Assembly (NCBI GenBank): GCA_001931875.2 | Contig: MSJH02000826.1 | Span: 124,001 to 188,000 of the forward strand | Origin: Byssochlamys sp. IMV 00236 | Taxonomy: Eukaryota; Ascomycota; Eurotiomycetes; Eurotiales; Thermoascaceae | DNA length: 64,000 nt | Direction of reading: 5' to 3' | Shown: piece after piece, positions 1 to 12,450 of the stretch | How the letters are laid out: each line of letters starts with the position of its first letter | Numbering within the stretch: position 1 is the first letter of the stretch | Notes under the pieces: generated by a model | What the model saw: the letters and a program-made list of their open reading frames with translations, nothing else | What the model was told of the DNA's origin: nothing | The model's database searches: none | Made by a program: the position numbers and the translations under genes

Positions 1-1817
1 CCGAGATTTCCATAGAACCGGTTTTCACTGTCGGGGCTCTTGATCGGTGGTTCAGGATCTCCGTTGCGCACAGAAGGATTCGGAATGTCAGTGAGGACAA
101 TACGGCGTAAGCCATCTGCATGTGGCGGTGGTTGAGGAGTTGGCGGATTCATGCCCAGAGGGTTTAGTCGAGAAGCTGCGTCATCATCAAAGGTGCTAAT
201 ACTGAGTTTACGTTCACCCAGATCTTGTTCGGCATCGTTATAGATCGTCACGCTTGGCAGGTCATATGCATCTTCATTGCCGTACTGTTCGTGGTTGTCC
301 AGAGAAGTATATTCTCCGTGGGGATCTTCCGCGATTATATTGGAATACTCCTGACTGTACCTCTGTGCTGAAGAGAGCCAGTCTTTCATACCGCTGTAGG
401 CTGTTGTAGCTGTGCTAGGGGCTCGGCTATAGACAGACGAGGTCTCACGGCGTGCCATATTCTCGTTTTCTTGGTCTTCGGCAGGGGGCGGCGATGAAGA
501 TGGATAGACGAACCAGTTATCCTTGAGGAGAGATGACGAGGGGCTCCATTTCCTGGTATCCTCGTGGACTGCTGCTGAGGGTTCTATCACAGGCGCTTCA
601 TGCATCGATGACGATGTTGGTCGGGAAGGCGACTCGCGGGTCTTGCGCGCAACAGACCGGGCTAGGGATGTGCTTGATCTGTTCGCCTGCTTGTAGAGGC
701 GCATCTGTTCACTGGGGAGGTCGGCGCGTGAGAGGCGCTGCGATTGATCTGAGGTGGTGGTCACGGTTCTCTCTTCATTGAAGTCGGGTGCACAGTCTGA
801 AATTCTGCTGGACGAGTCGCCCCGAGTGTGCATAAAGGGGACTTGACGTGGAGGGGCAATCAATGGGTCTTCTGCTGCAGACATTCGGTTTGTGCTCAAG
901 TCGATGGTACTCTGGCTGAGGTGTTTTTCAGCAATCTCGGATTTATTGCGCTTATGAGAACGGGCTGTCAGATTATCTTCAAGTGGGTTCATATCCGGTG
1001 GTAGCTTCGTGATCTCTCGGAAGAGGACGGCTAGAAAGATGGACAGCGTAAAGCACACTGCGTGAATACCACTGTCCACGACTGTAACCAGGAAGGTGGC
1101 ATTGGCGACTTGATACGTGGCTCCCGGGCTCTGGAATAAAGTGTCCCAATGGTAAAAATCCTCAGTGTACTGGCCGTGAGCAAGGAAGGCTGTAAATATG
1201 TAAAAGGGGATCAACCCTGCGTCAACAGACGAGGCAAAAAACATGTAACTCGCCGATGATGCAGGTGTCCGTCCGGTTGCAGCTCGACTCAGATGATATA
1301 CTCCATATACGGAGTGGAGGATCGCTACAGCAGGCTATGGAAGCATCAGTATCCTCCGTCCTGCATTCCTCAAGAGATGCGCACTTACTGCCACTCTGGT
1401 AATCCATGCTGCCGAGATCTCCATGCCCTTGATGCATATCACGCAGACGAGCGCCCCCAGAGCACCGAGGAGGGCACATACTCGCAGAAACAGTAGAACG
1501 TACCGGCCATGGACAATTCGGTTCTTCGTCTTGGGGCTCATGGGCTTCACATTGGTCTTGCCATATGGGAACTGGGCATACTGGTGCACATCATCTAATC
1601 AGGACTCCATTCCCACCAATCTACAATCGTTTGGATTACTCACGGAATCCGGATGTTTATAGAAATTCACCAGCGGCGCCTCCCTCTTCGGCGGCGATTG
1701 ACGCGGAGTCCAGCTCGCTTGCGTCACTGCCTTGGGATTGAACACTTTACCGGTTGGCTCATCATAGGTATACCGCCAGGGAGGATCATAAAGAAACGGC
1801 GGCGACGATCCTCCCAT
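1..1817 (-). CDS. Four-helix membrane protein, 3' end beyond window
   Basis: Three exons are visible: 1644-1817, 1389-1580 and 1-1334, joined in phase by GT-AG introns; the frame is still open at base 1, so the C-terminus is missing. About 566 residues are present. The start gives MGGSSPPFLYDPPWRYTYDE, a proline/aromatic cytosolic head. Four hydrophobic stretches follow: one after the GRY motif (about residue 80), one right after the second intron, one around YMFFASSVDAGLIPFYIF, and one ending in the LSIFLAVLF stretch. The rest is a long polar, Ser/Pro-rich tail. I recognise the pattern as a conserved hypothetical membrane protein of Aspergillus-type fungi; the four-helix layout resembles MARVEL-like proteins, but I assign no function. 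It is transcribed divergently from ARH1. Confidence 0.72.
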
Positions 1818-2418
1818 GATGGCCGCGCCGCGAGAATGGACTGGACACTGTCGACCACGCGAGGATGTCTGGGGTAAAAGGAATGGAACACGGAACGACG
1901 TCGTGGACTGGAATGTGGCGGTGGAGATAGGAATGGAAGACAGAATGGAGGCAGACCAGGACACGGACGTCTACATAACAGAACTAAGGGCCTTAGTCCA
2001 TGGAGGGCCCGTCAGTCAATACAGCCATGGCCATCATCGCCTGTAGGGCTGAAGAACCGTCAACATTGATAGTTGGCAGGGCAACTGGCGATAAGGTCAC
2101 GTGGGATATACTGTCTCAAACAGGAAAACGTGAAGTCTTGGACACTGACTTGGAGTTCTAGTATTGTTCTATTGGGATAGTATCGTACTCATTCTATTTT
2201 ACTATAGGAGATCTATATTAGTATATCTAGCGACATCTGCCTGCCATTCTCTATATATCGTTCGTTCGTTACGCAGGGATAACTACATGCTGACTAAGCT
2301 ATATCCGAGGCCGAAATGACCGAACTGAAGATCCTCAGCTTCTCCGCGTCATGATTCATGCTTAACATTGCTTTGACCATTGCCAGTCATCCTCATACTC
2401 ATTGACATTTCAGACACC
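1818..2418. promoter_or_regulatory. Divergent intergenic region, membrane protein / ARH1
   Basis: About 600 bases separate two divergent start codons. It holds a GGTCACGTG E-box at 2095-2103, about 316 bases before the ARH1 start, and an AT-rich stretch around 2165-2235. Promoter function is inferred from position. Confidence 0.45.
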
Positions 2419-4180
2419 ATGAAAGTCCGTCGTGCACCCTATATCTGCGCACAGTGCACGGCGCATCTCCGTGGAGGGGTCAATGGTAGCCCTTTGCGTC
2501 ACCGTTCGACTGCCCTCTTTGCCCAACGCCGGTACAACAGCAGTACAGTGCGTAGTGACCGTCCATTCCGTGTAGCGGTCATTGGGTCTGGTCCAGCAGG
2601 ATTCTATGCAGCTTATAGGCTCTTGAACAAGGTAGAAGATGCGGTGGTGGACATGTATGAGAAGTATCCGGTGCCGTTTGGTCTGGTCAGATATGGAGTG
2701 GCTCCCGATCACCCTGAAGTGAAGGTATGCACTGACATGGGAGAAATATTTCAAGCCTTATTTTATTTATTATAAGATCGAAATGTCTAACTTTACTATT
2801 ATAGAACTGCGAAGAAAAGTTTACTGAAGTCGCATCCTCGCCTCGTTTCAACTTCATCGGCAACGTCGAACTCGGCTCCGACCTACCTTTACAATCTCTC
2901 AAGCCGCATTACGATGCAATGCTGTTCACGTACGGTGCCTCGGAAGATAAAGAGCTTGGGATTCCCGGAGAGAAAGCCTGTCGCAATGTATACTCAGCCC
3001 GCGCGTTCGTAGGATGGTATAACGGCCTCCCGGAGTACCGCGACCTGGCGCCGGATCTCAGCATGGGTGAAAATGCGGTGATCGTTGGTCAAGGAAACGT
3101 TGCTCTGGACGTTGCTAGAATCCTGTTGACGGATGTCGATGTGCTCCGGAAGACGGATATCTCCGAGTATGCTCTGGAGGAACTGGCCAAAAGTAAAGTG
3201 AAGCGGGTGCGCGTCGTCGGTCGTCGCGGTCCATTGCAGGTGCGTTGAGTTGTTCAGATTGACTAGACATCCAAATAACTGAACATGCATAGGCTTCCTT
3301 CACCATCAAGGAACTGCGGGAGCTTTTCCAGCTTCCATCAGTCTCTTTCGATCCTGTCCCGAAGGACATCTTACCTCCAGAATCGGTTATCGCCTCGCTT
3401 CCTCGTGCTCAAAAGCGATTGATACAGCTACTTGCCAAAGGCTCCTCAACCAGTGAGCAAGAAGCAAGCAAGTCATGGGCTCTTGATTTCCTTCTATCGC
3501 CGCACTCCCTACACTGGTCCCCCGTCCACCCTTACCGTCTCTCGCATGCCAAATTCACCCGCAACGAACTCGACCCGGCGGACCCATATAGCCCGACGTC
3601 AAAAGTAACGCAGAAGCTCCTATCCAGCGGCAAGCCCGCAGAAGTGAATATCCCTGCGAACATCTTCTTCCGCAGTGTCGGCTACAAGTCCCTGCCCCTG
3701 CCCGGGTTCGAGGAGCTAGGCATCCAATTCGATGACCGCCGAGGAGTCATCCCCAACGACGGACTGGGAAGAGTCACCAGTCCAACTAAACAGTCAGAAG
3801 AGATAGAAACACGAGTTGGCGCCGTCATCCCTCACGTTCCAGGCCTCTACTGTGCCGGATGGGTGAAGCGCGGCCCTAACGGCGTCATCGCTACGACCAT
3901 GACCGACGCCTTCACGACAGCAGATACTATCGCTGCAGACTACGAGGCTCAAAAAACAAACGCGGAAAGGAGCCTTTCTCTCCTCAACTCCGAATCAGGT
4001 GGCAGCACCGGTCTCGGTTGGGAGGGAGTCCGTCCCGAGGCCGAGAAGAAAGGTCTCCGTCCGACTAACTGGAAAGATTGGCAGCGGATCGATGCCGTGG
4101 AGAAAGAGCGCGGGAAGCAAAAGGGAAAACTTCGAGAGAAGTTTGGTCGTGTTGAAGAGATGTTGGAAGTCCTGAACTAA
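2419..4180 (+). CDS. ARH1: NADPH:adrenodoxin oxidoreductase, mitochondrial
   Basis: Exons 2419-2724, 2805-3239 and 3293-4180 give 542 residues. The family is a mitochondrial FAD enzyme that passes electrons from NADPH to the ferredoxin Yah1 for Fe-S cluster and haem A synthesis. The arginine-rich N-terminus (about 45 residues) looks like a mitochondrial presequence. The FAD-binding motif [13 protein letters not shown] follows at about residue 55, then the family signature [18 protein letters not shown] ending at the first intron. The NADP-binding motif [15 protein letters not shown] lies in exon 2. The C-terminal FAD segment includes [16 protein letters not shown] with the GT-rich TTMTDA after it. 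Length and motif order match the family. It converges on MTC6. Identification is firm. Confidence 0.95.
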
Positions 4181-4642
4181 ACTGGACTGGGCAAAAGCAA
4201 TGATATAGAACTGTACTATATATGTCGTCATGTACATACATTGTAACATCTCCCCTGAAGAAATCAGATGACCAAGCTGGTTAAATTTACCGGAAAATCC
4301 CCTAAGGTTCTGATATCTAATAGATCGGTTCACTAGTCCTGAGGCATATACAGTCATGATTATAATCATTTATGTCATATTCCAACATATGCATGCATGC
4401 ATGCGCGGAAATAAAGAGAAAGTCAGCCTAAAACACCGCCCGACGTATACTCTATATACAGGTTATATATATATATATGAAAATGGTATCATGCAATCCC
4501 ATCCCATCCCATCCAATCCTATGCAAATGACCAACCAACCGCCCGGAACCAATCAGATAGCCCCATCCATTTAAAAAAAATACATCTTATTCTTTCTTCT
4601 TCTTCTTTTTTTTCCTTACCTGTATGTATAGAAGATATGAGA
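4181..4642. other. Convergent 3' flank, ARH1 / MTC6
   Basis: About 460 bases between two convergent stops. It contains simple sequence only: a GCATGCATGCATGC run near 4391, an AT dinucleotide run near 4465, a CCCAT repeat near 4498 and a T-rich tract near 4590. No gene is seen. Confidence 0.5.
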
Positions 4643-6660
4643 TCACGAGGGAACACCTTCGTATTCCCAACCCTCAATCACTCTCTTCTTTCTTCGCGAG
4701 TTCCTCCTGTTCGCATTACACTTGACGAACAAAGTCAATGCAGTGATGACCAGGACCACAACACCAGCGATAGTGGGAACGAGAACGGTGCGTCTTTCAA
4801 GCTCGTTTGAATTGACGGTATACGGACAGCTGACGTTCGGACCGCCCGTTACCCAGCAGGAATTGACGTCCAGGGAGTTGAAGTTCAGCCATACTTCTCG
4901 TTTATCGGCATCATCTGATGAAGGGTTGATGGCGTCTTTGCGCTGAGATATCAGGTAGTAATATAGGTACGTGTTCTCCAGGCCAGTTCGAGGAACGGAG
5001 AAACTGGCGTCTTGGTCAGAACAGGCGTCAGTAGCACTGGTATATGGGACCTTGTTGTCCGATAATGTCCAGTTGTAAGGGGCATTCCCAACACGACACG
5101 CAACATGGCGCTCGGCAGCACAATCAGCGGCACGCCAATGGCCAGCGAGAGTGACGTCCATGATTGCACATCGATCGTAGGTGCCGCTGTTATCGTCGTC
5201 GTCGTTGCCAGAGGAGGCATTGCGTGGTTCGCCAACGGCCCATGACCACGTGGTTGAGAGAGACACGTTTCTGTATGTATCAACTTGAGTATTGGCCGTT
5301 TTATCGAATAGAGTAGTGTTCAGTGTGGGGGATATTCCACAGGCGGTCAAGTTTTGCACGAGGAGGGTAAGATTTCCCAAAGAAAACTTCTCGTTTTCGA
5401 GACTGGGAACTGTAAGCTGGTTAGAGCCAGCCCAAGAAGAGTTAACCTGAGCCACACTGATCGTATTGGGGTTATAGAGACATCCCGACTGCAGCTTGTC
5501 TCCAGTAGAAGTGGTCTGGATGCCGGATGTGAGATAATTTTGAGGGAAAATATGGCTGGCGTCGCCGGTAAAATTATACCCCTGCATCTGAGGATCAACT
5601 GACCCCCATCCAAGCAGCAGTCGTTTGGCTTTCACGCCCTGCAAGTAGTTCTCACAGGGCCAGCCATCCGGGCTGCTATAGAAACCACCCCGATTCTTTT
5701 TCAAAGTGAAGTACTCTGTGATAGGCTGGTCGTCGATGACGACGGAAAACCAAGTGCGGTTCAGATCAGCCCTGTCATGGTACAGTTGGGGTGGACTATA
5801 CACATATGTCCCTAAAGTGTCATCCATGATTGAACCGATCAGCTGCGAACTAGCGGGAAGTTTCGAACCCGATATCGAAGGCGCTGGACTTTCAGGCGCA
5901 TCAGCAACGGAGGGAGCATGGATGTTGAATATGACATAAAGAGGATACGCGTCAAGCGTGTTCTCCGTATCCCGGAAGTACTCGTAGAATAGATCTACCA
6001 TGGTCTGTAACCCCAGGGTCTGTGTACATGAATACGGTCCCAGTTTGTAAAGCCGTGACCCCGAGGAGTCAGTCGTACTCGAGACGGTGGTCTGCGCGGT
6101 GTAGGCATCTGTCGTGGACACACTTGGGTCGCGACGACGCTTCTGAGACGCGGATGTTTCGGAAACATCTTCAAGTATAGCTGCTGAGGTGGTAGATGCT
6201 GTCGATGAAGCGGTAGTCGTACTGCCATCCATATTACCCGACGTCAGAGTAGCTGCAGGCGCAGAAGCCATCGTTGATGCAGACACCATGGTAGCACCCG
6301 CGACGTTGAGCGGAATAGCAACCGGACAGAATGTCCATTGGCTACGATCCGTGGACCAGTAGAGATCAACGATGAGGCGACGATATCCCACGGCTAAGAG
6401 ATTGGAAATGCAGTCCTTGGCCGCCTGGTCCTCGTATACTCCATTTCCGAAGCACGCCGCCGCGAGGGATACGGTGGGGTGCGTGACGAAGTTGATCGGG
6501 ATCTGTGCAGCTACATCTCGTTCGCTCTGCAGAAAAAACAGTCAGTTGTCTGGGTATCCTCAGAAGAAATAATGTGAAGTATATAAATCCTGACCAGTTG
6601 AACAATCCTCTCTGTCGAGCCCAGCAGCGGACTATCCGGGTCAAAATTATCGTCAGGCAT
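4643..6660 (-). CDS. MTC6: Maintenance of telomere capping protein 6
   Basis: Exon 1 is 6595-6660 and exon 2 is 4643-6526; the 68-nt intron joins IVQL to SERDVAAQIPINFVTHP and gives 649 residues. The conserved block with CFGNGVYEDQAAKDCI and GYRRLIVDLYWS is diagnostic of the fungal MTC6 family. A Ser/Thr-rich insert follows, then a luminal region with many N-glycosylation sequons and cysteines, with a C-type-lectin-like part near the end (ALAGHWRAADCAAERHVAC pattern). One transmembrane helix sits near residue 615 (VLVPTIAGVVVLVITALTLFV) and is followed by a short basic tail. MTC6 in yeast is a genetic factor for telomere capping; its biochemical role is not known to me. The short first exon lacks an obvious signal peptide, so the true start could lie further upstream. 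Confidence 0.9.
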
Positions 6661-7000
6661 GGCGGCTACACAAGACCAGCTCGACCACCACTTAAAGGCG
6701 ATCGCATCCTTGCTCGAAACGGACGTGCAGCTCTCACAGAGAGCACATAGACGAATCGAGTCTATAGATATCACAAAGCACGATAAGGCGAGAGAGGGAC
6801 GTTCCCTGCGTGATCAGCGCAGTTTAGCCGTTTAGCTCCAGTCGGCCGTTTCCACTTCCGTCCCCAAAGTTGATCCATCTGGCCACTTAAGCTGACTCCA
6901 TCTCGCCAACGCCGACAACAAGACCCCCTTCGATCTCGTTACGCCTTTTTCTTCCTTTGGTCTTCGCGTTTGACGGTCGTTTTTCCTCCCTTCGAACGAG
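6661..7000. promoter_or_regulatory. Divergent promoter, MTC6 / SEC62
   Basis: A 340-base spacer between divergent starts. Both genes serve the secretory or membrane system, so co-regulation is possible but unproven. No distinct binding motif stood out. Confidence 0.35.
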
Positions 7001-8307
7001 ATGGCCACTCCAGGCCAACCCACCCCCCAGCAGATTGCTGCCATGAAGCAGCAACTCGCCGCGGAGGCCGCAAAACGAGGGATGACGCCCGAAGAGTTCG
7101 CCAAACAGCAGCGCGAGGCGCTGGCCGCAGAGGCAGCAAAGCTGGGTCTGACCCCGGAGCAGTATGTCAACCAGCTGAGGATGCAGGCCATCCAGCAGCA
7201 TCAGCAGAGACAGGCGCAGGCCCAGCAACAGGCGCAAGCTCAGCAGCAGCAACAACAACAGCCACAACCACAGCAGCAGCAATATCAAGTGCCCGTGAAT
7301 GCAGGCCAACCGCCAGACCCAAAAGCTATTGCGGTTGCTAATTTCTTGCGATCTTGCGATCTCAAGCCCAGGACCTGTATCCTGGATGGCCAGAGGAAGG
7401 ATATGTTCAAAGGTACAGCTTCTATCATCTTCCTCTTGGGAACCATAACTCATAGATCCTATCTCTAGTGAAACGAGCTATCCGAGCAATCGAGTCTCCT
7501 GCATACGCCAAAGCTGCTGCAAAGAAGGGTTCTCTACTCCCTCCAGTGACCGACCGGGCATCGGCCGAAAACACATTCAAGCTTCTTCCGCTCTCCCTTC
7601 TCGCTCTACGCGTATCGAAGGTCGATCCCCACGCAGGCCACAACCACGGAAAGCAGAAGAGAGTCAAGGGCTTGTGGACGGTGAAGATCGAGCAACACCA
7701 GGAGACGGATCCGATGATGCATTATGTCTGGCTGTACGAAGGACCGCAGTGGAAGCAGAAGGCGATGGCCGCAGCAGTGGTGGTCGGTATTTTTGCCGTG
7801 GTCTTGTTCCCTCTCTGGCCGATAATGCTACGCCAGGCTGTGTGGTATCTGAGTGTGGGAATGATGGGTCTGCTGGGACTGTTCTTTGCCATGTCGATTT
7901 TCCGTCTGATTCTGTTCTGCGTCACCGTGTTCGTCGTGCCGCCCGGTCTCTGGCTCTTCCCCAACCTGTTCGAGGATGTGGGCTTCATCGATAGTTTCAA
8001 GCCTCTCTGGGGCTGGCAAGAGGTACGTTATACTCTTTCCTTGGCGTCACTGTTTACTTCATCAACTAACCACTACATTTCTATGCAGAAGAAGAAAAAG
8101 AAGTCCAAGAAGTCCGCAGCCAAGAGCAATGAGAAAACTGCTTCGACCGAAAAAGGATCCCAACCTGCAGCAGCAGCTGAACCCCCAGCCCCAGCCCCCG
8201 CCGCCACTACCGCAACGACAGACTCGAATCCCGAACCCGCTACAACGTCGGGAGCGGAATCCAAACGCAATCTTACTGCACGGGTGGAAGAAGCAGAAGA
8301 GGAGTGA
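7001..8307 (+). CDS. SEC62: Sec62, ER post-translational translocation subunit
   Basis: Exons 7001-7412, 7469-8022 and 8089-8307 encode 394 residues. Sec62 is part of the Sec62/63 complex that feeds finished polypeptides into the Sec61 channel. The N-terminus carries two similar short helices (RGMTPEEFAKQQREAL and KLGLTPEQYVNQL) and a glutamine-rich stretch at about residues 65-100. The conserved cytosolic domain runs from AIAVANFLRSC through VWLYEGPQWKQKAMAAAVV. Two membrane helices follow: VVVGIFAVVLFPLWPIML and GLFFAMSIFRLILFCVTVFVV, then the family motif LWLFPNLFEDVGFIDSFKPL. Exon 3 encodes a lysine run then an Ala/Pro-rich tail. The glutamine tract and the Ala/Pro tail are lineage-variable; the core is standard. 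Confidence 0.95.
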
Positions 8308-9306
8308 GATGGGACATTGCTTTCTTTTCATCTTCCTTTCTCCCACTGTCTCACTTGTTGGCTGTTGCCCCTTTCCTCTCATCACTAGACGCGTAAGAGG
8401 GGATTTCCTATTGACGGCGTTTCATGCTTCGATCACCTCCTGTTATCATTCTTAGTTTTCGGACTTTCTTTTTTTGAGAAAAAATGGATTTTTACGATTC
8501 TTGTCATCATCAAATGTATCAAGCGATATCCAAATTGTATGAGTGTTTTGAGGAGCCTTTACATCAGTCTACGGGATATAATCTACGTGAAATGTTACTT
8601 CCAAGGGGCGAAATACTCTTTGATGTATGTCCATCTATTTTGGAAATCTCCAATATCGACCAATAAGCTATCTAACTAGAAGAGAATGACCTATGCCTTG
8701 AAACACAGCAGGTGAGCCTGGATGTGGTGGGTGTATATATACAGATACAGAGAAGGGGGGGAGAAGAAGGGATATAGGAGATAGACTAAGGACAGTAGAC
8801 GCCGTTGAGATGGCAGTAGATCAATGCGAGAAAGAAAAGAGAGACCAGAAAATCCGAGCGAAGGAGACCGATGCTTTGCTTCGACTTCAAAATGCCCAAA
8901 ATGCTCTTTTTTGTTTCCCCCGACAAATATCAACAAATGAAAGGACGCAGATGTCACCGTTCGCGGAAGACGCTATAGTTCAAAAAGTAAATGACAAAAA
9001 AAGATACAAGACTCTGTTGTGTGTATAGTTGGACACAGTCATGAAAAATCATGAAGTAATAAAAGGCAAAGTGAGAAGTTCAGACAGCCACCCAATAGAT
9101 TGCGACCATATCGGACTGTACATAATGGCGACTGAAGATGGATGATCTTCGACTGGAGTTGTAGGCAACGACAGCAGAACACGCTGATTCTTTTCCGAGA
9201 AATAGAAATAATGTAGTAGTGAATTGACGCGATGAAGAGGGTATAATACGAAGGAAAGCAAGTAATGACTGAGAGCAGACAATGCGATAGTTTGCTCCGA
9301 AAACGC
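8308..9306. other. Convergent 3' flank, SEC62 / PH protein
   Basis: About 1 kb between two convergent stops. Open frames here are short, overlap on both strands and have no recognisable domain. A run of G residues lies near 8757. I see no gene. Confidence 0.5.
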
Positions 9307-11919
9307 TCAATAAGCATTGACCAAACTCGACTTTCTATGCTCTGGTTGTGTTCTTCCATGTGCACCGACGTGATCTGGCTGCACTTTAGATGTATCGGAG
9401 CGCAGGTTTGAACCAAAGTTCTTGCGTGATGAACCTGTAGAAGGCTTTCGCGAGAGCAGATCGCCTCGCCGTGCAGGCTGGAAATTGGAACCAGCAGTAG
9501 GAGGAACTGCTGGTAATGGGCAGTTAGGAGGAGGAGCCGACGGAGGCCCGAGTGACAAATCAGGTAGGCTCTTCCTTGGAGTGAGACGTCCGACAGTCTG
9601 AGGACGAGCTGCAGCACCGATCATAGCCGAATTCGAGATTGGAACCTTATTTGGTTGATATTGCTGCTGGACTCTTGTGCTCGATGAGCCTCGACGAGGT
9701 CTCCCGTTCACAGGCTGCGAGATGCCCTGCGGTAGCGATGTTGTACCGTTTTGGACTTGTGTACCTATGCGGTAACCAACCTGAGGTTGTATAGCTGATG
9801 GAGATGGTCCAACTATAGTACGATCCGTCTGAAGTGTCGCTTGTTGCAGTTGAACCGTTCGTTTTGCACTGGCTCCGATATCTGTTCCCATAGGATTCGC
9901 TGGAGTACTTAAAGTACGTGAAGCCGGTACTTGGGGGTCAAAGGCAGCCGAGAGAATTGAGAGCTCTCTCACGCGTGAATTCTCCCGTCGCCTATTCGGA
10001 GCCGAGGACTTTGGCGAGACATGAGGAGTGGAGGAGACACTTCCAGGCGTATCGTGACCATAAGCCAATGGTTTCGGAGGCGTCATACTTCTAGCCTGAG
10101 AGTTCTTCCGCGTCAGGGGCGTAGATGGTTCAGGGGGACCACGAAAGGGAGTAACAGGGAATCCATCCCCAGAACCAGGCGAAAGAGGCTCTGGATAGAT
10201 CTTATTTCTCGTGTCCAACGGAGGGAGGACAGTCGCTGATGCAACGGCTGCCCTAGCAGGCTTCCTAGAGAAGGGTATGCTGAAATTAGGGGCTGTAACG
10301 GAAGTGCTACTCCCGTTTAGCACTGGTGCAGCGGACCGGATAGATGACTTGGACGGCTCTCTGCTTATAGTCTCTAGCTGTGGAGAACAGGCATTCATAG
10401 ACCGTCTCTTGTCTTTTGGAGTAATAGCTGCCGATGCCCGGGTCTGCTGTGCTGTGGTGGAATAGTTCACCTGAGAGAATATAGGAATCATAGTGTCCGG
10501 ATATGTAGGGGACGCAGGAGGCGATGAACATGCAGAACTCGGATACGTTTGAACTCCGCCGGATACATAAGATAGTCGGGGATTTTCCCTAAGTTGATCC
10601 AGTTCCGTTACAGTATTCGCCGTGGAGAAAGATGGCGCATCCGTAGAAGGTCTCGGAGGCATTGATCGGCGGTTCATTGACTTGATCGACTTCGTATCCG
10701 TATGGGTACTCATGTCTGGGCTCGAGTTCTTTTTTCGAATCGAATGATCAGGTGAGGGCGAGAGCTCTAAGAAAGGGCTTGGAAACCGGTATGGATCCCT
10801 CCTGACCGAGTATCTGAAACTCGGTTTGCTCTGTAGCTGGTGAGATGCCGGATCATCCACCGGGGATTCTGCAACGTATTTCCTTCCCCCAAGAGACTCA
10901 ATCTCTTTTCTCAAGGTAACAATCCAAGAATTCATTTCCTCGGGGGAATTGTGAACCAGCAGAAAGCTACGAGTTGATTTTCGTGCTTCGGCGCCATGCA
11001 ACCCAAATCGCGAAAGCAGAGTTCTCGGTCCATGATCATCCAGGACAACAGTACCACTGTCGTCCGAGCTCTGTGAGATCTGCAAGACCCAGTGTCTGCC
11101 GGGTATGGCATCACTTGCAAAAGCGACTGACTTTGGGCCTAGCCGCATCATCTTTTCCGGCAATCGGTCGAAGTTCCCTTCCCCAGAATACTGCAGGATA
11201 TAACCCGATGTCACAAGAATATAAATCTTTTTTCTCCATTCTGTTTTGCTAATAGATCCGGATACCTTCCTGGAGTGCTTCCTGTCCTTGTCTTCTTTCT
11301 TCCTTTGAGATGTGTCGCCATCTGCCAGTTGGTTGCTTTGGTGCAAAGTGCGATAGGTATCGTCCGTGGCACTGCTACTTCTCCTTGACGTACTGATGCG
11401 CAGAATCGAATCTGCGGAGAGACATGGCGTCATGAGAACAGCATGCTTGACTGCTTGTGGATATGCTTGAAACAGAGGTGGAGGGACCCAAGCAGTGGCA
11501 GACGACATTGCCTTTTCCAGCCTGGAAGGCGTTCTCAGTTCTTGAGGTGCAGGCGAACTAGAGGCGAGCTTGGGAGTGGAAGCACTCTGAGGGGATGGTG
11601 GCACAGGGCATTTATTCTGCGTTGCCGCTATTTGATTCTCATCTATCACGGCTAATGGGCCGTCGCCGTGTGTTTTGCGTAGTGACTTCCTCCGACTGAA
11701 GATATTGCGCAGACTGGTCATGGAAGACTGACGCTTGGCGGCTTTGGGTTGCAAGGGGACTTTCTCGCCAGGCTTTTGGTCGTAATCCTGGGGTCGTGGG
11801 CGATGGTTCCGCTGTTCCTGCGTGGCAGGCGAAGCATCCCGTCTGCTGAAGTTTGTCTGGATAGGTGCCAACCGACATCCTCGTCGTGCAGTCATCGAGT
11901 CAGAGGTAGGTGAGCCCAT
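9307..11919 (-). CDS. PH-domain protein, large and disordered
   Basis: A single 870-residue frame beginning MGSPTSDSMTARR. A pleckstrin-homology domain is visible at about residues 220-345: it starts at KTEWRKKIYILVTSGYILQY, includes HWVLQISQ as a central strand, and ends in the conserved C-terminal helix EEMNSWIVTLRKEIESLGG with its invariant tryptophan. PH domains bind phosphoinositides or proteins at membranes. Everything else is Ser/Pro/Arg-rich and probably disordered, with a basic patch before the PH domain (LRNIFSRRKSLRK). The C-terminal half has many SP/TP sites. The family is common in filamentous fungi, but I know no defined role. The ATG at 11919 is the first in frame and fits a full N-terminus. 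Confidence 0.88.
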   Translation of the reverse strand: MGSPTSDSMTARRGCRLAPIQTNFSRRDASPATQEQRNHRPRPQDYDQKPGEKVPLQPKAAKRQSSMTSLRNIFSRRKSLRKTHGDGPLAVIDENQIAATQNKCPVPPSPQSASTPKLASSSPAPQELRTPSRLEKAMSSATAWVPPPLFQAYPQAVKHAVLMTPCLSADSILRISTSRRSSSATDDTYRTLHQSNQLADGDTSQRKKEDKDRKHSRKVSGSISKTEWRKKIYILVTSGYILQYSGEGNFDRLPEKMMRLGPKSVAFASDAIPGRHWVLQISQSSDDSGTVVLDDHGPRTLLSRFGLHGAEARKSTRSFLLVHNSPEEMNSWIVTLRKEIESLGGRKYVAESPVDDPASHQLQSKPSFRYSVRRDPYRFPSPFLELSPSPDHSIRKKNSSPDMSTHTDTKSIKSMNRRSMPPRPSTDAPSFSTANTVTELDQLRENPRLSYVSGGVQTYPSSACSSPPASPTYPDTMIPIFSQVNYSTTAQQTRASAAITPKDKRRSMNACSPQLETISREPSKSSIRSAAPVLNGSSTSVTAPNFSIPFSRKPARAAVASATVLPPLDTRNKIYPEPLSPGSGDGFPVTPFRGPPEPSTPLTRKNSQARSMTPPKPLAYGHDTPGSVSSTPHVSPKSSAPNRRRENSRVRELSILSAAFDPQVPASRTLSTPANPMGTDIGASAKRTVQLQQATLQTDRTIVGPSPSAIQPQVGYRIGTQVQNGTTSLPQGISQPVNGRPRRGSSSTRVQQQYQPNKVPISNSAMIGAAARPQTVGRLTPRKSLPDLSLGPPSAPPPNCPLPAVPPTAGSNFQPARRGDLLSRKPSTGSSRKNFGSNLRSDTSKVQPDHVGAHGRTQPEHRKSSLVNAY

Positions 11920-12450
11920 CTTGTTGAATTCCTAGAGATACGAGATGCTCTAGTACGGGGCGGGTACCCCAGTAAACATCGCAGCGATAACTCTGGCCTT
12001 ACTATATAGACAATTCTTCTCTTATGTCTTGCGTAGAATTCAACAGCTGTTGGCCTTCCCAATCACAGTAACTGCTTCAATGTTGCAAGATTGAGCAACT
12101 CGTTTTCGATAGATACTAATGATGAAAGATTGTTTCGGAAGGAACGTGATGTCAGGCAACTGCAAAATGAACAAGCTGCGCAAACGCATTCAAGTGTAGA
12201 TCAGTGTTGAGACAAGTGACTAAAGGAATGACACAGTTAAAGACAGTATCGGGAAACAAATTGATTCGAGAGATGGCCAATGACATGCATATTAGGGAAG
12301 CAAAAAGAAAGAGGTATGAAGGAATGAGAATCTAGGAAGCAGCAACTGCGGCATATGAAATGTCTTTCTTTTAGTCCAGACTCAGCTGGGCCCTGGAGAC
12401 GGTAGCAGAACTCAAAAAGAGATTGGGGCCGCGCGAATACAAAGTTACCG